From: Haloterrigena alkaliphila
GTDB lineage: Archaea > Halobacteriota > Halobacteria > Halobacteriales > Natrialbaceae
Direction of reading: 5' to 3'
Length of the DNA stretch: 64,000 bases
Assembly: GCF_017352155.2 (NCBI RefSeq)
Contig: NZ_CP071462.1
Location: 3,534,001-3,598,000 of the forward strand
Below the pieces are notes generated by a model that was given only the letters and a program-made list of their open reading frames with translations, was not told where the DNA came from and ran no database searches. The position numbers were made by a program, and so were the translations under genes. Below are positions 1 through 7,758 of the stretch, one piece after another. How positions within the stretch are numbered: the stretch's first letter is position 1; every line of letters begins with the position of its first letter.

Positions 1-2
1 AC

Positions 3-404
3 GGCGGCACGCTCCGAACGCTGGTCGCCGATGACGACGGCGTCCGTGCGACCGTCGTCGTCCCGGAATCGATCGAGATCAGGGACGTCCTGTCGGAACT
101 GCGCCGCCGCGGGTTCGCGGCGTCACTGGTCGCCCGTCGCGAGGACTCGACGACCGCTCGCGCTGCGATCGACGCGTCCGCCCGGAATTCGCTGCTCGAT
201 CGGCTGACGGACCGACAGCGAGAGGTCGTCCAGACGGCGTACCACGGCGGCTTCTTCGAGTGGCCGCGTCGGACGACCGGTGAAGCGATCGCCGACTCGC
301 TGGACATCTCCGCGCCGGCGTTTCACAAACACGTCCGAGCCGTCGAGTTGAAGCTCTTTACCGCGCTGTTCGACGACTCGTCGTCCGTGGGGTTACACAG
401 TTAA
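3..404 (+). CDS. C-terminal part of Bat/HTH_10-type transcriptional regulator
   Basis: This is an open frame entering from the left edge with about 133 residues visible. The last 60 residues are a clear HTH_10 (bacterio-opsin activator type) DNA-binding domain. It begins at LTDRQREVVQTAYHGGFFEWP, then a second helix around TTGEAIADSLDIS and a recognition helix with FHKHVRAVELKLF. Such proteins bind promoters and usually carry N-terminal GAF, PAS or receiver domains. Those lie outside the window, so the signal sensed cannot be read. The stop is at 402-404. Two HalOD1 proteins follow, a common association of haloarchaeal signalling genes. Confidence 0.85.
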   Translation, partial: GGTLRTLVADDDGVRATVVVPESIEIRDVLSELRRRGFAASLVARREDSTTARAAIDASARNSLLDRLTDRQREVVQTAYHGGFFEWPRRTTGEAIADSLDISAPAFHKHVRAVELKLFTALFDDSSSVGLHS

Positions 405-509
405 CCACGATCCGCGATCCCAGTTATACAGTTAACAATCACGTTCTTTACGCCGTCTCGTGAAGGGAGGATGTCTTCCCACAGACCGCACTGGGGGTGC
501 GCAGAACAA

Positions 510-809
510 ATGACTGAGATGACTTCACGATCACCGTCCGCGCAAGCGACGGGACGATACGTTGTGCAATACGACCGACTCGACACCGAACCACTGAGCG
601 TCGCCATCGTCGACGCCGTCGCGACGTTCCGGAACCGAGACGTGACCGAACTGGAGCCGCTTCACTACGCGATCGACACCGACGCGCTCGAACGCCTGTT
701 CGAGCCCCGCGCGGACGGCGTCCGTGACGGCGGATCAGTTACCTTCGAGTACAGCGATTGTCTGGTAACGATCACCGCCGCCGGCGAAATCCGTATCGAC
801 TCGGCGTAG
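510..809 (+). CDS. Stand-alone HalOD1 output-domain protein
   Basis: The protein is about 99 residues from the ATG at 510. An in-frame ATG at 471 would add 13 residues, but that segment is rich in odd residues (W, C, H) and is probably not translated. Its core pattern is that of the haloarchaeal HalOD1 output domain: a YDR motif, PLSVAIVDAVA, then ELEPLHYAIDTDALERLF and a beta-rich end with VTFEYSDCLVTI. HalOD1 is usually fused to response regulators or occurs alone, as here. Its biochemical action is unknown. Four stand-alone copies occur in this window. Confidence 0.8.
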   Translation: MTEMTSRSPSAQATGRYVVQYDRLDTEPLSVAIVDAVATFRNRDVTELEPLHYAIDTDALERLFEPRADGVRDGGSVTFEYSDCLVTITAAGEIRIDSA

Positions 810-1089
810 ATCGGTCTCCACTCACCGTTCTTTCGACCACGTTCGACCGACAGCCGCGCCTCCTGATTCAGCGCGTCGCCGGCGCTCATTTCGAGCGATC
901 CGAGAGCCCGGCGACGACAGAATACGTGGCGATTGCTCGGACTATTCGTTCCCTCTCGCCCCCGGTTCCGAGACTCGGCGTCCGACGCCTCGAGAACGCG
1001 GGACCGGCCGGTATCGAACGCACACACCGGGACTGATCGCGACTCGGCCCGTCTCGGTGTCCGCCGATCAAGCGACGTGGACCACCTGC
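810..1089. other. Gap between two HalOD1 genes
   Basis: This is a convergent intergenic stretch of 280 bases. Overlapping frames exist on both strands, but all are arginine-rich and lack a recognisable domain. I see no supported gene or RNA. Confidence 0.5.
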
Positions 1090-1380
1090 TCAGTCGCCGT
1101 GTGACTCCTCCGCCGAATCCGGACTCGAGCCGCCGAGTTGGCTCGCTCCGATCACGTCCACGTCTCCCGTTCCGGAGACCCGGACCGTATAGCCGCAGTA
1201 TTCGAATTCGATACGCACGCGGTCGTCGCTCGCGCCTGGCTCGCACGAGTCGACCAACCGATCGAGCGCGGCCGGATCGACGACTGCGTGAAGCGGCGGC
1301 CGCAGCTCCGTCGGGTCGATGCCCTCGGCCGCGGCGATCTGTGTGACGATGCTGTGACTCGGTGAGACCCCCGTCCCCAT
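1090..1380 (-). CDS. Stand-alone HalOD1 output-domain protein
   Basis: The protein is 96 residues and starts at the ATG complementary to 1378-1380. The hallmark HalOD1 segments are present: SIVTQIAAAEGIDPTELRPP, LHAVVDPAALDRLVDS, and the beta pair VRIEFEYCGYTVRV. The acidic tail ends in SAEESHGD. Promoter signals are unusually legible: a TATA-like element lies about 25 bases before the start codon, so the mRNA is probably leaderless. A near-perfect palindrome sits between TATA and start. The role is presumably regulatory, with no known biochemical activity. Confidence 0.8.
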   Translation of the reverse strand: MGTGVSPSHSIVTQIAAAEGIDPTELRPPLHAVVDPAALDRLVDSCEPGASDDRVRIEFEYCGYTVRVSGTGDVDVIGASQLGGSSPDSAEESHGD

Positions 1381-1381
1381 A

Positions 1382-1402
1382 CCACGCCATGCTATGGAGT
1401 GG
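1382..1402. promoter_or_regulatory. Palindrome, candidate operator of HalOD1 gene
   Basis: The sequence CCACGCCAT-GCT-ATGGAGTGG is an inverted repeat with 8 of 9 arm bases pairing. It lies between the TATA-like element at 1406-1413 and the start codon at 1380, over the expected transcription start. That position suits a repressor or autoregulatory site. The function is inferred from position only. Confidence 0.4.
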
Positions 1403-1405
1403 CGT

Positions 1406-1413
1406 ATAAAGGT
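1406..1413 (-). promoter_or_regulatory. TATA-like element of HalOD1 gene
   Basis: On the minus strand this reads CCTTTATA. It is centred about 27 bases upstream of the ATG, the archaeal TATA spacing to a transcription start at or next to the start codon. Confidence 0.45.
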
Positions 1414-1502
1414 AATGGTGGCGACAGGACCAGCCGACAGTGGTAGTGTGGCGGAGGTTCGGTGAATAGTATTATATCAGTCGAAAGGAGTATATTTCTT
1501 GC

Positions 1503-2201
1503 ATGAGTTTCAAAAACGGTATACTGGTCGTACTGACGGTACTCGTTGCGGTGAGTGCGGGCCCCTTGTCCGGAACAGCCGCCGCTCAGGAGGGCGGGCA
1601 ATCGATGGAGATCGAAGCGACGATAACGGAAGACGGCGGGATTGATGCGGTCGACATGAATTGGACTCTCGACGAACAGACCTACCAGTTCATGCTGTCC
1701 GCTGCGGAAGACGACGGGTACGACTCCGTCGCCGAGTGGTTCGCCGAAGATTCGCTCGAGCAGAATTCCCCGTACGAGGAGTACAGCGTCGCCGAAGACC
1801 GCGAGGTCGAGAACGGATACGTCCTCGACATGCGCTTTACCGAGGTCAACGCGTCGGCGATCGACGTGCTGAACATTACCGCCGACGACGAATCGGTTTC
1901 GCTCGAGTGGAGCGGCGTCGAGGACCCCGCAGACGACGACCAGATCAACCAGATGACGTACGTCTTCGACATGCCGTACGAAATCACCGACTCGAACGCG
2001 TACTCGGTCGACGGTACGGTTGCGACGTGGCACCTTCACGAGGAAGCGCCGGAGACGCTGTCCGTGGATTCGGAAGCGAGCGCCGATGACGAAAACGAAT
2101 CGAACGACGAATCCGACGACGGACTGCCCGGGTTCGGACCGGCCGTCGCTGTCGTCGGATTGCTCGCAGCGACGATGCTCGCCGTGCGCAACCAGGACTG
2201 A
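1503..2201 (+). CDS. Secreted PGF-CTERM-anchored protein
   Basis: The protein has 232 residues. Its N-terminus is a Sec-type signal (KNGILVVLTVLVAVSAG, then SGTAAAQ). It has an acidic beta-rich body with several N-glycosylation sequons (NWT, NAS, NIT). An acidic Ser/Asp/Asn linker follows, then a C-terminal PGF-CTERM segment: the motif GLPGFGP at about 207, a hydrophobic helix and a terminal RNQD. PGF-CTERM is processed by archaeosortase ArtA and replaced by a lipid anchor, which places the protein on the cell surface. The body does not match a family I recognise, so its function is unknown. The gene stands alone with an AT-rich upstream region (TATTATATC). Confidence 0.8.
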   Translation: MSFKNGILVVLTVLVAVSAGPLSGTAAAQEGGQSMEIEATITEDGGIDAVDMNWTLDEQTYQFMLSAAEDDGYDSVAEWFAEDSLEQNSPYEEYSVAEDREVENGYVLDMRFTEVNASAIDVLNITADDESVSLEWSGVEDPADDDQINQMTYVFDMPYEITDSNAYSVDGTVATWHLHEEAPETLSVDSEASADDENESNDESDDGLPGFGPAVAVVGLLAATMLAVRNQD

Positions 2202-2577
2202 TCTCATCGGTTGCGATCGACGCTCGTTTCTGCAGTGTCCGTTCCGAACGGCTCGAGCTGGCGCATCGAAACTACCGGATCGAACTCCGAACCGCGGACG
2301 ACTCGCTCAACTCCCCGATCGTGGCTCGACATCGACCGTGATCGAACCGCTGGTGGCGCCACTCGAGTCGTGCGAGGTCGACATCGGGCTGGACCCCCGC
2401 TACTGGGTGTTCGAGTTCACCTGCTGGAACGACCGTGACAAGACGTTCTGGCGACGCCGCTGAAGACGCGATCCTGCGACTCGCCGATCGTCGTCGGCAC
2501 GCTCGGAGGGTGGCTTCGTCGATCACGTTCGTTGGGTCTCACGCCGTCGCCAGCCGCTCCGCTCGAGGGTTGGTTCT
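2202..2577. other. Intergenic region, nothing recognised
   Basis: This stretch lies between the PGF-CTERM gene and the tRNA-Met flank. All frames here look like non-coding shadows rich in arginine and serine. No domain, repeat or RNA is visible apart from the tRNA-derived element that starts at 2578. Confidence 0.45.
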
Positions 2578-2720
2578 GGGGAGGGCTCCGAACCACGGAA
2601 ATCCCTGCGGGCTTTCCCGCCTCACGCTCGCTGGCGCTCGCGTGAGACCTACGGGTTCTCCGCCTCCCCAGGCATTTTCGGCGTTGCCACTCGTCTCCGA
2701 CTCGTGGCGTCTTTGAAAAG
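2578..2720 (-). repeat. tRNA-Met tail-flanked structured element
   Basis: This is the region 3' of tRNA-Met, read on the minus strand. It holds an imperfect stem with TTTTC/GAAAA and GCCAC/GTGGC arms (2675-2719). Next is an inverted degenerate copy of the tRNA tail (2653-2674, plus strand GGGTTC...CTCCCC.GGCA). Then come a 7-bp hairpin CTCACGC/GCGTGAG (2621-2646) and a GCGGG-CTTT-CCCGC hairpin (2607-2620). It ends with a 17-bp direct copy of the tRNA 3' part (2578-2594, identical to 2726-2742). It is the most degenerate of three such elements in the window and contains no gene. Confidence 0.55.
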
Positions 2721-2871
2721 TGCCCGGGGAGGGCTCCGAACCCTCGATCTCCGCATGTCCCAGGTTCGAGGCTCGGCAGTCCTCTACGGGACACGGAGGC
2801 TTCCAAGGCGTACCGCACCGAATCTCTGAACCCTATGAGTGCGGCGCTATGTCCAGCTAAGCCACCCGGGC
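2721..2871 (-). tRNA. tRNA-Met(CAT), elongator type, with intron
   Basis: The acceptor stem is GCCCGGG (2865-2871) pairing with CCCGGGC (2722-2728), with discriminator A at 2721. The T-arm reads GAGGG-TTCGGAG-CCCTC. The anticodon stem is CCGCA/TGCGG around a CTCATA-A loop, so the anticodon is CAT. Exon 1 is 2834-2871 and exon 2 is 2721-2756. They are separated by a 77-base intron (2757-2833) after position 37, the standard archaeal splice site cut by the bulge-helix-bulge endonuclease. An intron-bearing elongator tRNA-Met is typical of haloarchaea. CCA is not encoded. Confidence 0.93.
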
Positions 2872-2974
2872 TCGTCTTTCGGTAGTGCGCTGCGTTTCTT
2901 TAACCTTCTCATTCCCGGGCGCCCTGTAATGCCGACCCACGGATTTATCACACGGCTGTTCCAACTACCCGCGC

Positions 2975-4240
2975 ATGAGCGTTCCCGGCATCGTCCAATC
3001 TACTCTCAACGGCGACGAAATCGCGGCCCGAGTCTCTCTGGGCGGCGAAGACGAACTCTTCATCACGTCCTCGAGCAGCATCGTCTATCGATCCGACGGC
3101 ATCTTGAGCGACGAATCGGTCGACGAGTACCCCCACCAGGCGGACCGGTTGACCCTCTCCGAGGGCCGCCGGAAGACGAAGTTCACCCTCGAGTACCCGC
3201 TCGAGGGGGCCAAGTCGTTCTCCGTGCCGTCCGCCAAGACCGATTCCGTTCTGCACCCGGTACTGGCCGGCGTGTTGAACGGTAACGGGATCACCGACGC
3301 CGGCGAAACGGTCGTCAAGACCTACCGCTTCAGCGAACTGACGCTGATCATCACGAGCGACCGCCTGGTCAAACACATCGGCGCGGCTGTCTGGGACGGC
3401 GACTACGAGGAGTACCACTTCGAAGACGTCACGAACCTCGCGTTCGAGGACGGCAGCGTCGCCACCCAGATCGTGCTCACCGCTGCGGGCCGACCCCAGC
3501 GGATCAAGGCGCCCAACGAACAGGCCAACGACCTCCGCGAACGCCTCAAGCGCGCCCTCTTCGAGTACCACGACGTTACCTCGCTCGAGGAACTCAACGA
3601 AACGGTCGGCGAGGACGAAGCGGACGAGGACGAGCGAAGCGGGAGTTCGATGGACTTCGGCGACGGCGTCGATCCGCTCGACGCCAATCCGCCCGAACCG
3701 GACGACGCCCCCGACGAGCCGGCCGACGGCGCGGCCGGGAGGGGGAGCGCGCAATCGACCGATCCGCTCACGACGGGACAGTCGTCCGCCGGCGCCGACG
3801 CGAGCGCTTCGCAAGCGGGAACGGGCGCCGACCGACAGCGGGGGCAGGCGAGTCAGCAGGAAACGCGGACCGCACCGCAGTCGAACGTCCAGTCGTCGGA
3901 TCCGGATCGCGACGGTGCCGCCGTCGCTGAGGCCGACACGACGTTCGAAATGACCCACGAACAGACGGCAGCGTCGGTGGCCGATTCGGAACCGACCGAG
4001 ACGGCCGGTGCAACCGACGTCGAGTCCGACACCGATTCCGGTCGCGACAAGCGCGGGACCGTCGACCCCGCGGACGGACTCACGGCCGATTCCGACGCGT
4101 CGGACCCCGAAATCGACCCGGAAGCACTCCTCGAGCGTATCGACTCGCTCGAGGCGGCCGTCGAACGCCAGTCCGATCTCATCGAACGACAGCAGGAAAC
4201 GATCGAGCAACTGATCGCCGAACTCCGCGCGGGCCGATAA
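2975..4240 (+). CDS. DUF7115-like PH-fold protein with acidic linker and coiled coil
   Basis: The protein has 421 residues. The first about 200 look like two consecutive small beta-rich, PH/GRAM-like domains (LFITSSSSIVYRSDGIL; then LTLIITSDRLVKH, VTNLAFEDGSVATQIVL), matching what I recall as the haloarchaeal DUF7115 family. About 170 residues of low-complexity Asp/Ser/Ala/Gly linker follow. The last about 40 residues are a heptad-patterned coiled coil (LLERIDSLEAAVERQSDL, then a run of glutamine- and isoleucine-rich turns). The layout suggests a membrane-proximal or scaffold protein. No enzymatic motif is visible. The ATG at 2975 follows the tRNA-Met promoter region closely. Confidence 0.75.
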   Translation: MSVPGIVQSTLNGDEIAARVSLGGEDELFITSSSSIVYRSDGILSDESVDEYPHQADRLTLSEGRRKTKFTLEYPLEGAKSFSVPSAKTDSVLHPVLAGVLNGNGITDAGETVVKTYRFSELTLIITSDRLVKHIGAAVWDGDYEEYHFEDVTNLAFEDGSVATQIVLTAAGRPQRIKAPNEQANDLRERLKRALFEYHDVTSLEELNETVGEDEADEDERSGSSMDFGDGVDPLDANPPEPDDAPDEPADGAAGRGSAQSTDPLTTGQSSAGADASASQAGTGADRQRGQASQQETRTAPQSNVQSSDPDRDGAAVAEADTTFEMTHEQTAASVADSEPTETAGATDVESDTDSGRDKRGTVDPADGLTADSDASDPEIDPEALLERIDSLEAAVERQSDLIERQQETIEQLIAELRAGR

Positions 4241-4255
4241 CCGCCGTCGATTCAC

Positions 4256-4654
4256 TCAGTCCTCCCTGCCGGTCACTTTCCGGATACACGAGGAGCCGAA
4301 CGGCCCCAGTTCGCCGGCCTCGAGGTCGATGAAGTAGCCGGTCGACAGGCCCGAGCCACAGCGCTGGCAGGAGAAGTCGCCCTCCTTCGTGATCACGTCC
4401 TGCTCGAAGCGGACGTACTGGCGGCTCTTCGGGCGGATGATCCCCTCCTCGCGATCGATGACCCCCCGCAGTTCCGCTTCGTCGAGGATCGTCCGCGTGA
4501 CGGTGGGATCGGTCGTCACCGTCTCGATGCGGTCGATAACGTCCGGCAGCGGGAGCGACTCGTGCTCGAGTCGCTCGAGCAGCGCCAGTCCGAGCGCGAC
4601 CCGGTCGTCGTCGGCCTCGACGGGCGTCTCGGCGCGGCGCTCGTCTCGGTCCAT
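4256..4654 (-). CDS. DUF5830-like small DNA-binding/zinc protein
   Basis: The protein has 132 residues. The N-terminal two thirds are helical (VALGLALLERLEHESLPLPD, TVTRTILDEAELRGVIDREE) and resemble a winged-helix fold. The C-terminal part has CQRCGSG followed by GPFGSSCIRK, three cysteines that could form part of a zinc site. The resemblance to haloarchaeal DUF5830 is from memory and moderately certain. It is convergent with the preceding gene, 15 bases apart. Function is unknown; a transcription-related role is a guess. Confidence 0.65.
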   Translation of the reverse strand: MDRDERRAETPVEADDDRVALGLALLERLEHESLPLPDVIDRIETVTTDPTVTRTILDEAELRGVIDREEGIIRPKSRQYVRFEQDVITKEGDFSCQRCGSGLSTGYFIDLEAGELGPFGSSCIRKVTGRED

Positions 4655-4747
4655 CGGTGAGTGGTGTCTGCCCCGGGCGAATAAACGTTGCGTCGCCGAC
4701 CGCCCGGAGTCACAAAAGTTTCAACGGTCGCGGGGAAACTGCGATCG

Positions 4748-5473
4748 ATGTCGGTTCCGCCGGTACGGACGCGAACGCTCGTCGGGCTGGTCGCGATCGG
4801 GGCGATCCTCACGACGGGCGTGCTTCTGTCACCCTCGACGCTGCTCGGGGCCCTCGAGTCGGCGTCGGTCGACCCGTACCTGTTCGGCGTCCTCGTGGCC
4901 TGTCTCTACCTCCTGCGACCGCTGTTCGCCCTGCCGACGACGCCGCTGGCCGTCGTCGTCGGCTACGGCTACGGCGTCGCGGTCGGCGTTCCGATCGCGC
5001 TCGTCGGCGTCGTGACGACGGTCGTTCCCGTGTTCCTCGCCGCTCGCTGGCTCGTCGGCGATCCGGAAAAAGCGTGTTCGCCGGCCCAACCCGGCCGAAT
5101 TCGCTCGCTGCTCGAGCGCGCCCGGACCGTCGTCGAGCGCTACTACGAGACGGCGGGCCCCCTCCGGGGCGTCGTGGCCTCGCGGCTCGCGCCGATCCCG
5201 TCGGACGTGGCGACGTGTGCGGCGGCCGTCAGCGGCGTTCGCCTCCGCCACCTCGTCCTCGGCACGGCGGTCGGCGAACTCCCGTGGACGGTCGCGGCGG
5301 TCGTCGTCGGCGCGTCGGCGGCGACCGTGCGGACCGACGGCCTCGGCGGCGTCGGCACCGCGCTGTCGCTGGCTTGTCTCGTCGCCGCACTGGCGCTGTT
5401 GGCCGTCCCCGCGTATCGCGCCGCGCGGACGCGACGGGGCGCCCGGACCGCTCCCGGCGCGGCGGACGACTAG
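4748..5473 (+). CDS. TVP38/TMEM64 (SNARE-associated/DedA-like) membrane protein
   Basis: The protein has 241 residues with about six hydrophobic segments. The family core is visible: RPLFALPTTPLAVVVGYGYG, then a charged loop around ERARTVVERYYETAGP and the conserved VASRLAPIPSDVATCAAAVSG segment, which is the DedA/TVP38 re-entrant signature. These proteins are implicated in lipid scrambling or flippase functions in the cytoplasmic membrane. I chose ATG 4748 over an upstream in-frame ATG at 4688 because the 4688-4747 segment is polar and arginine-rich. The neighbours do not suggest a specific substrate. Confidence 0.8.
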   Translation: MSVPPVRTRTLVGLVAIGAILTTGVLLSPSTLLGALESASVDPYLFGVLVACLYLLRPLFALPTTPLAVVVGYGYGVAVGVPIALVGVVTTVVPVFLAARWLVGDPEKACSPAQPGRIRSLLERARTVVERYYETAGPLRGVVASRLAPIPSDVATCAAAVSGVRLRHLVLGTAVGELPWTVAAVVVGASAATVRTDGLGGVGTALSLACLVAALALLAVPAYRAARTRRGARTAPGAADD

Positions 5474-5486
5474 CGCCGTTCGCCGC

Positions 5487-6011
5487 TCAGCGTTCGTCCG
5501 CGTCGCCGACCAGCGAGTCGCTCAGTTCCTTGAGATCGTCTTCCAGTTGCTGGTAGGCCTCGGTGTCCTCGAGGTCGTCGAGCGAGTGTTCGTCCTCGAG
5601 GGTCTCCATCTTGTTCGAGAGCGCGGTGAGTTCCCGCCGGCCGTCGTCGTTGTAGCGGGCCTGCACGCGGAGGTTCTCGATGATTCGCGTCAGTTGGGCG
5701 CGAGTCACCGGTTTGGTGACGTAATCGTCGATGTCCAGTTCCACGATGTCGAGTCCCGGATCGACCGCGGTGACCATGATCACCCAGCAGTCGTGGCCCG
5801 CGGCCCGAATCTGGTTGAGGACTTCGTCGCCGGTCACGTCGGGCATGTGTCGGTCGAGCAGGACGACGTCGACGGCGTCGCTCATCGCCTCGAGCGCCGA
5901 GCGCCCGTCGTAGGCGGTCAGGACGTCGTAATCCTCGTTCACCCACGTCGCGTAGAGGTCGGTGAGTTCGCGCTCGTCGTCGACGACGAGGATCGTCGGT
6001 TGCGTAGACAT
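5487..6011 (-). CDS. Response regulator with HalX domain
   Basis: The protein has 174 residues. The receiver domain (about 5-118) has the acidic pair VVDDE, the phosphoacceptor Asp in VVLLDRHMP, the T of VTAVDPG and the lysine of DYVTKPV. The C-terminal about 55 residues (ARYNDDGRRELTALSNKME and following heptads ending KELSDSL) match HalX, a haloarchaeal helical domain thought to act in DNA binding or output. No histidine kinase is adjacent, so its partner is unknown. It is a cytoplasmic two-component output protein. Confidence 0.88.
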   Translation of the reverse strand: MSTQPTILVVDDERELTDLYATWVNEDYDVLTAYDGRSALEAMSDAVDVVLLDRHMPDVTGDEVLNQIRAAGHDCWVIMVTAVDPGLDIVELDIDDYVTKPVTRAQLTRIIENLRVQARYNDDGRRELTALSNKMETLEDEHSLDDLEDTEAYQQLEDDLKELSDSLVGDADER

Positions 6012-6122
6012 ACAGAGTACTTGTTCGAGACGACAGCACCTCGTCTTGTAGCAGTTCCGGGCGACTCACGCCTCGAGTCGGGCGCTGAGTGACGTTGTGG
6101 CCCCTCTCGCCGCTCGAACCGA

Positions 6123-6299
6123 CTACAGGAAGGGATCGGAACAGTCGACGATGACCCCGTGTTGGGGGCAGACGTACTTGCAGTGGCGTTTGAACAGCGC
6201 CGCCTCGCAGTACGGACAGGCCGGGCCGCCGCTCGCGGCGTCGACACGCGCGTCCCGTCCGTTCGACCCGGCCCCGCGTTCCTCGTCGTCGGCAGCCAT
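6123..6299 (-). CDS. Small zinc-finger protein (HVO_2523-like)
   Basis: The protein has 58 residues from the ATG at 6297-6299. The acidic, flexible N-terminus is followed by a four-cysteine knuckle: CPYCEAALFKRHCKYVCPQHG, ending VDCSDPFL. This resembles a family of tiny haloarchaeal zinc-finger proteins annotated by the H. volcanii locus HVO_2523; the name is recalled, not searched. It is probably cytoplasmic and nucleic-acid binding. A longer frame extends upstream but crosses the MFS promoter, so I use the internal start. Confidence 0.7.
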   Translation of the reverse strand: MAADDEERGAGSNGRDARVDAASGGPACPYCEAALFKRHCKYVCPQHGVIVDCSDPFL

Positions 6300-6429
6300 A
6301 CTCCTCGGTACCGGCCGAACCCTGCTAAGTGTTGGTGGTCGTCCGCGAGAGGTGCCCGCCGCCCGCGGAGGCGGTCCGGGCCGGATCCGAACTCGATCAT
6401 TTATACGGACGCGCTCGAGTGTGGATTCC

Positions 6430-7737
6430 ATGTCCGATCGATGGCTATACGCGTGGGGGCTGGGATCCGCCGCGTTCGGCGGCGTCTCCGTGATCGTTCC
6501 GCTGTACGTCGTCTCGCTCGGAGCCGATCCGTTCACGCTCGGGATCCTCGCCGCGGCGGCCGCGTTCGCGGGCGTTCCCGGCGCGCTGGCGTTCGGCGGG
6601 CTCGCGGACAGGACGGGGAAGCGACGGATGTTCGTCGTCGCCGCGCTCTCACTCGTCGCCGTGATGTCCGTCGCGATCCCCTTTACGCGGTCGATCGCGG
6701 TCGTGATCGCAGCCAACGCGACCGTCTGGTTCGCTTCCGCCGCCGTCCTGCCGATCCTGACCCTGCTGGCGGTCGCCGACGCTCCCGACGCGCAGTGGAG
6801 CGAGCGGATCGCCCGGCTCAACACCTATCAGGGGGTCGGCTGGGCGCTGGGACTCCTCGCGGGCACGGTCTGGACCGTCGGCGCCGCGCGGGTCCTCGGT
6901 CCGGTCGCGGCCCAGCGGGGGTTCCTGCTGGCATGCGCCGCCTGTGCCGCTCTGAGCTGTCTCGCGTCCGTTCGAACGCTCCCCCCGGACCCCGAACCGG
7001 GCGCGGAACCGGAACCGCGGAAGCTCCGGCGCGCGATGCGTCGTGCGGGTCGGTTCAACGTCCGCGGCGTCACGTTCCCGTTCTCCCCGGTGCGCGTCGA
7101 CCCGCGCGGACTCCATCCGCGCCGCGTCGCCCACCGTTTCACGCCGGAACTGACGCTGTACTTCCTCGCGATCGTGCTCGTCTTCGCCGGTTCCGCGGCC
7201 TTCTTCGCCCCGCTGCCCGCCTTTCTCGCCGAACTCGGCTACGGCTCCGACGGAATCTTCGCCCTCTACCTCCTCTCGAGCGTCGCGTCGGCCGTCTGTT
7301 TCGATCGCGTGGGTCGACTCGCCGCGGCCCACGACGCCCGCCTCGTGCAGGTCGCCGGCCTGCTCGGCCGGGCGATCGGACTGCCGGCCGCCGCCGTCGT
7401 CGGGACCGCTCTCGGCGTGACCCGCGTCGGCCTCGTCGGCACGACGGTCGTCTTCGCCGTAATCGGGATTACGTGGGCCGTCATCTCCGTGACGACCGGA
7501 ACGATCGTCACCCAGCTCGCGCCGGCGGGCGTCCGCGGCGAGGCGCTCGGCGTCTACAGCGCGCTCACGGCCTTCGCGGGCGGCGTCGGCAGCGTCGCCG
7601 GCGGCTGGCTCGCCGCCTCGAGTTACGCGGTGGCGTTCACCGTCGCCGGCGGTCTGGTCCTCGCGGGCGCCGGCGTCGTGCTCGCGCTGTGGCGACGGAC
7701 GATAACCGTCGCCGAACCGGACCGGTCGGTCGCTTGA
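6430..7737 (+). CDS. MFS transporter
   Basis: The protein has 435 residues with twelve predicted membrane segments in two halves. The MFS loop 2-3 signature is seen as GGLADRTGKRRMF after the second helix. A central arginine-rich loop of about 60 residues (REL around 190-240) separates the halves. A C-terminal half repeat has TQLAPAGVRGEALGVYSALTA. The substrate cannot be told from sequence; drug or sugar efflux are both possible. The start ATG 6430 follows an AT-rich TTTATACGG element at about 6400, consistent with a short leader. Confidence 0.85.
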   Translation: MSDRWLYAWGLGSAAFGGVSVIVPLYVVSLGADPFTLGILAAAAAFAGVPGALAFGGLADRTGKRRMFVVAALSLVAVMSVAIPFTRSIAVVIAANATVWFASAAVLPILTLLAVADAPDAQWSERIARLNTYQGVGWALGLLAGTVWTVGAARVLGPVAAQRGFLLACAACAALSCLASVRTLPPDPEPGAEPEPRKLRRAMRRAGRFNVRGVTFPFSPVRVDPRGLHPRRVAHRFTPELTLYFLAIVLVFAGSAAFFAPLPAFLAELGYGSDGIFALYLLSSVASAVCFDRVGRLAAAHDARLVQVAGLLGRAIGLPAAAVVGTALGVTRVGLVGTTVVFAVIGITWAVISVTTGTIVTQLAPAGVRGEALGVYSALTAFAGGVGSVAGGWLAASSYAVAFTVAGGLVLAGAGVVLALWRRTITVAEPDRSVA

Positions 7738-7758
7738 TCGAGTGTTATCGCTTCCAGT

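Noticed and set aside
2211-2526. Short frames between the PGF-CTERM gene and tRNA-Met
   Set aside because: They are arginine- and serine-rich shadows with no conserved pattern on either strand.
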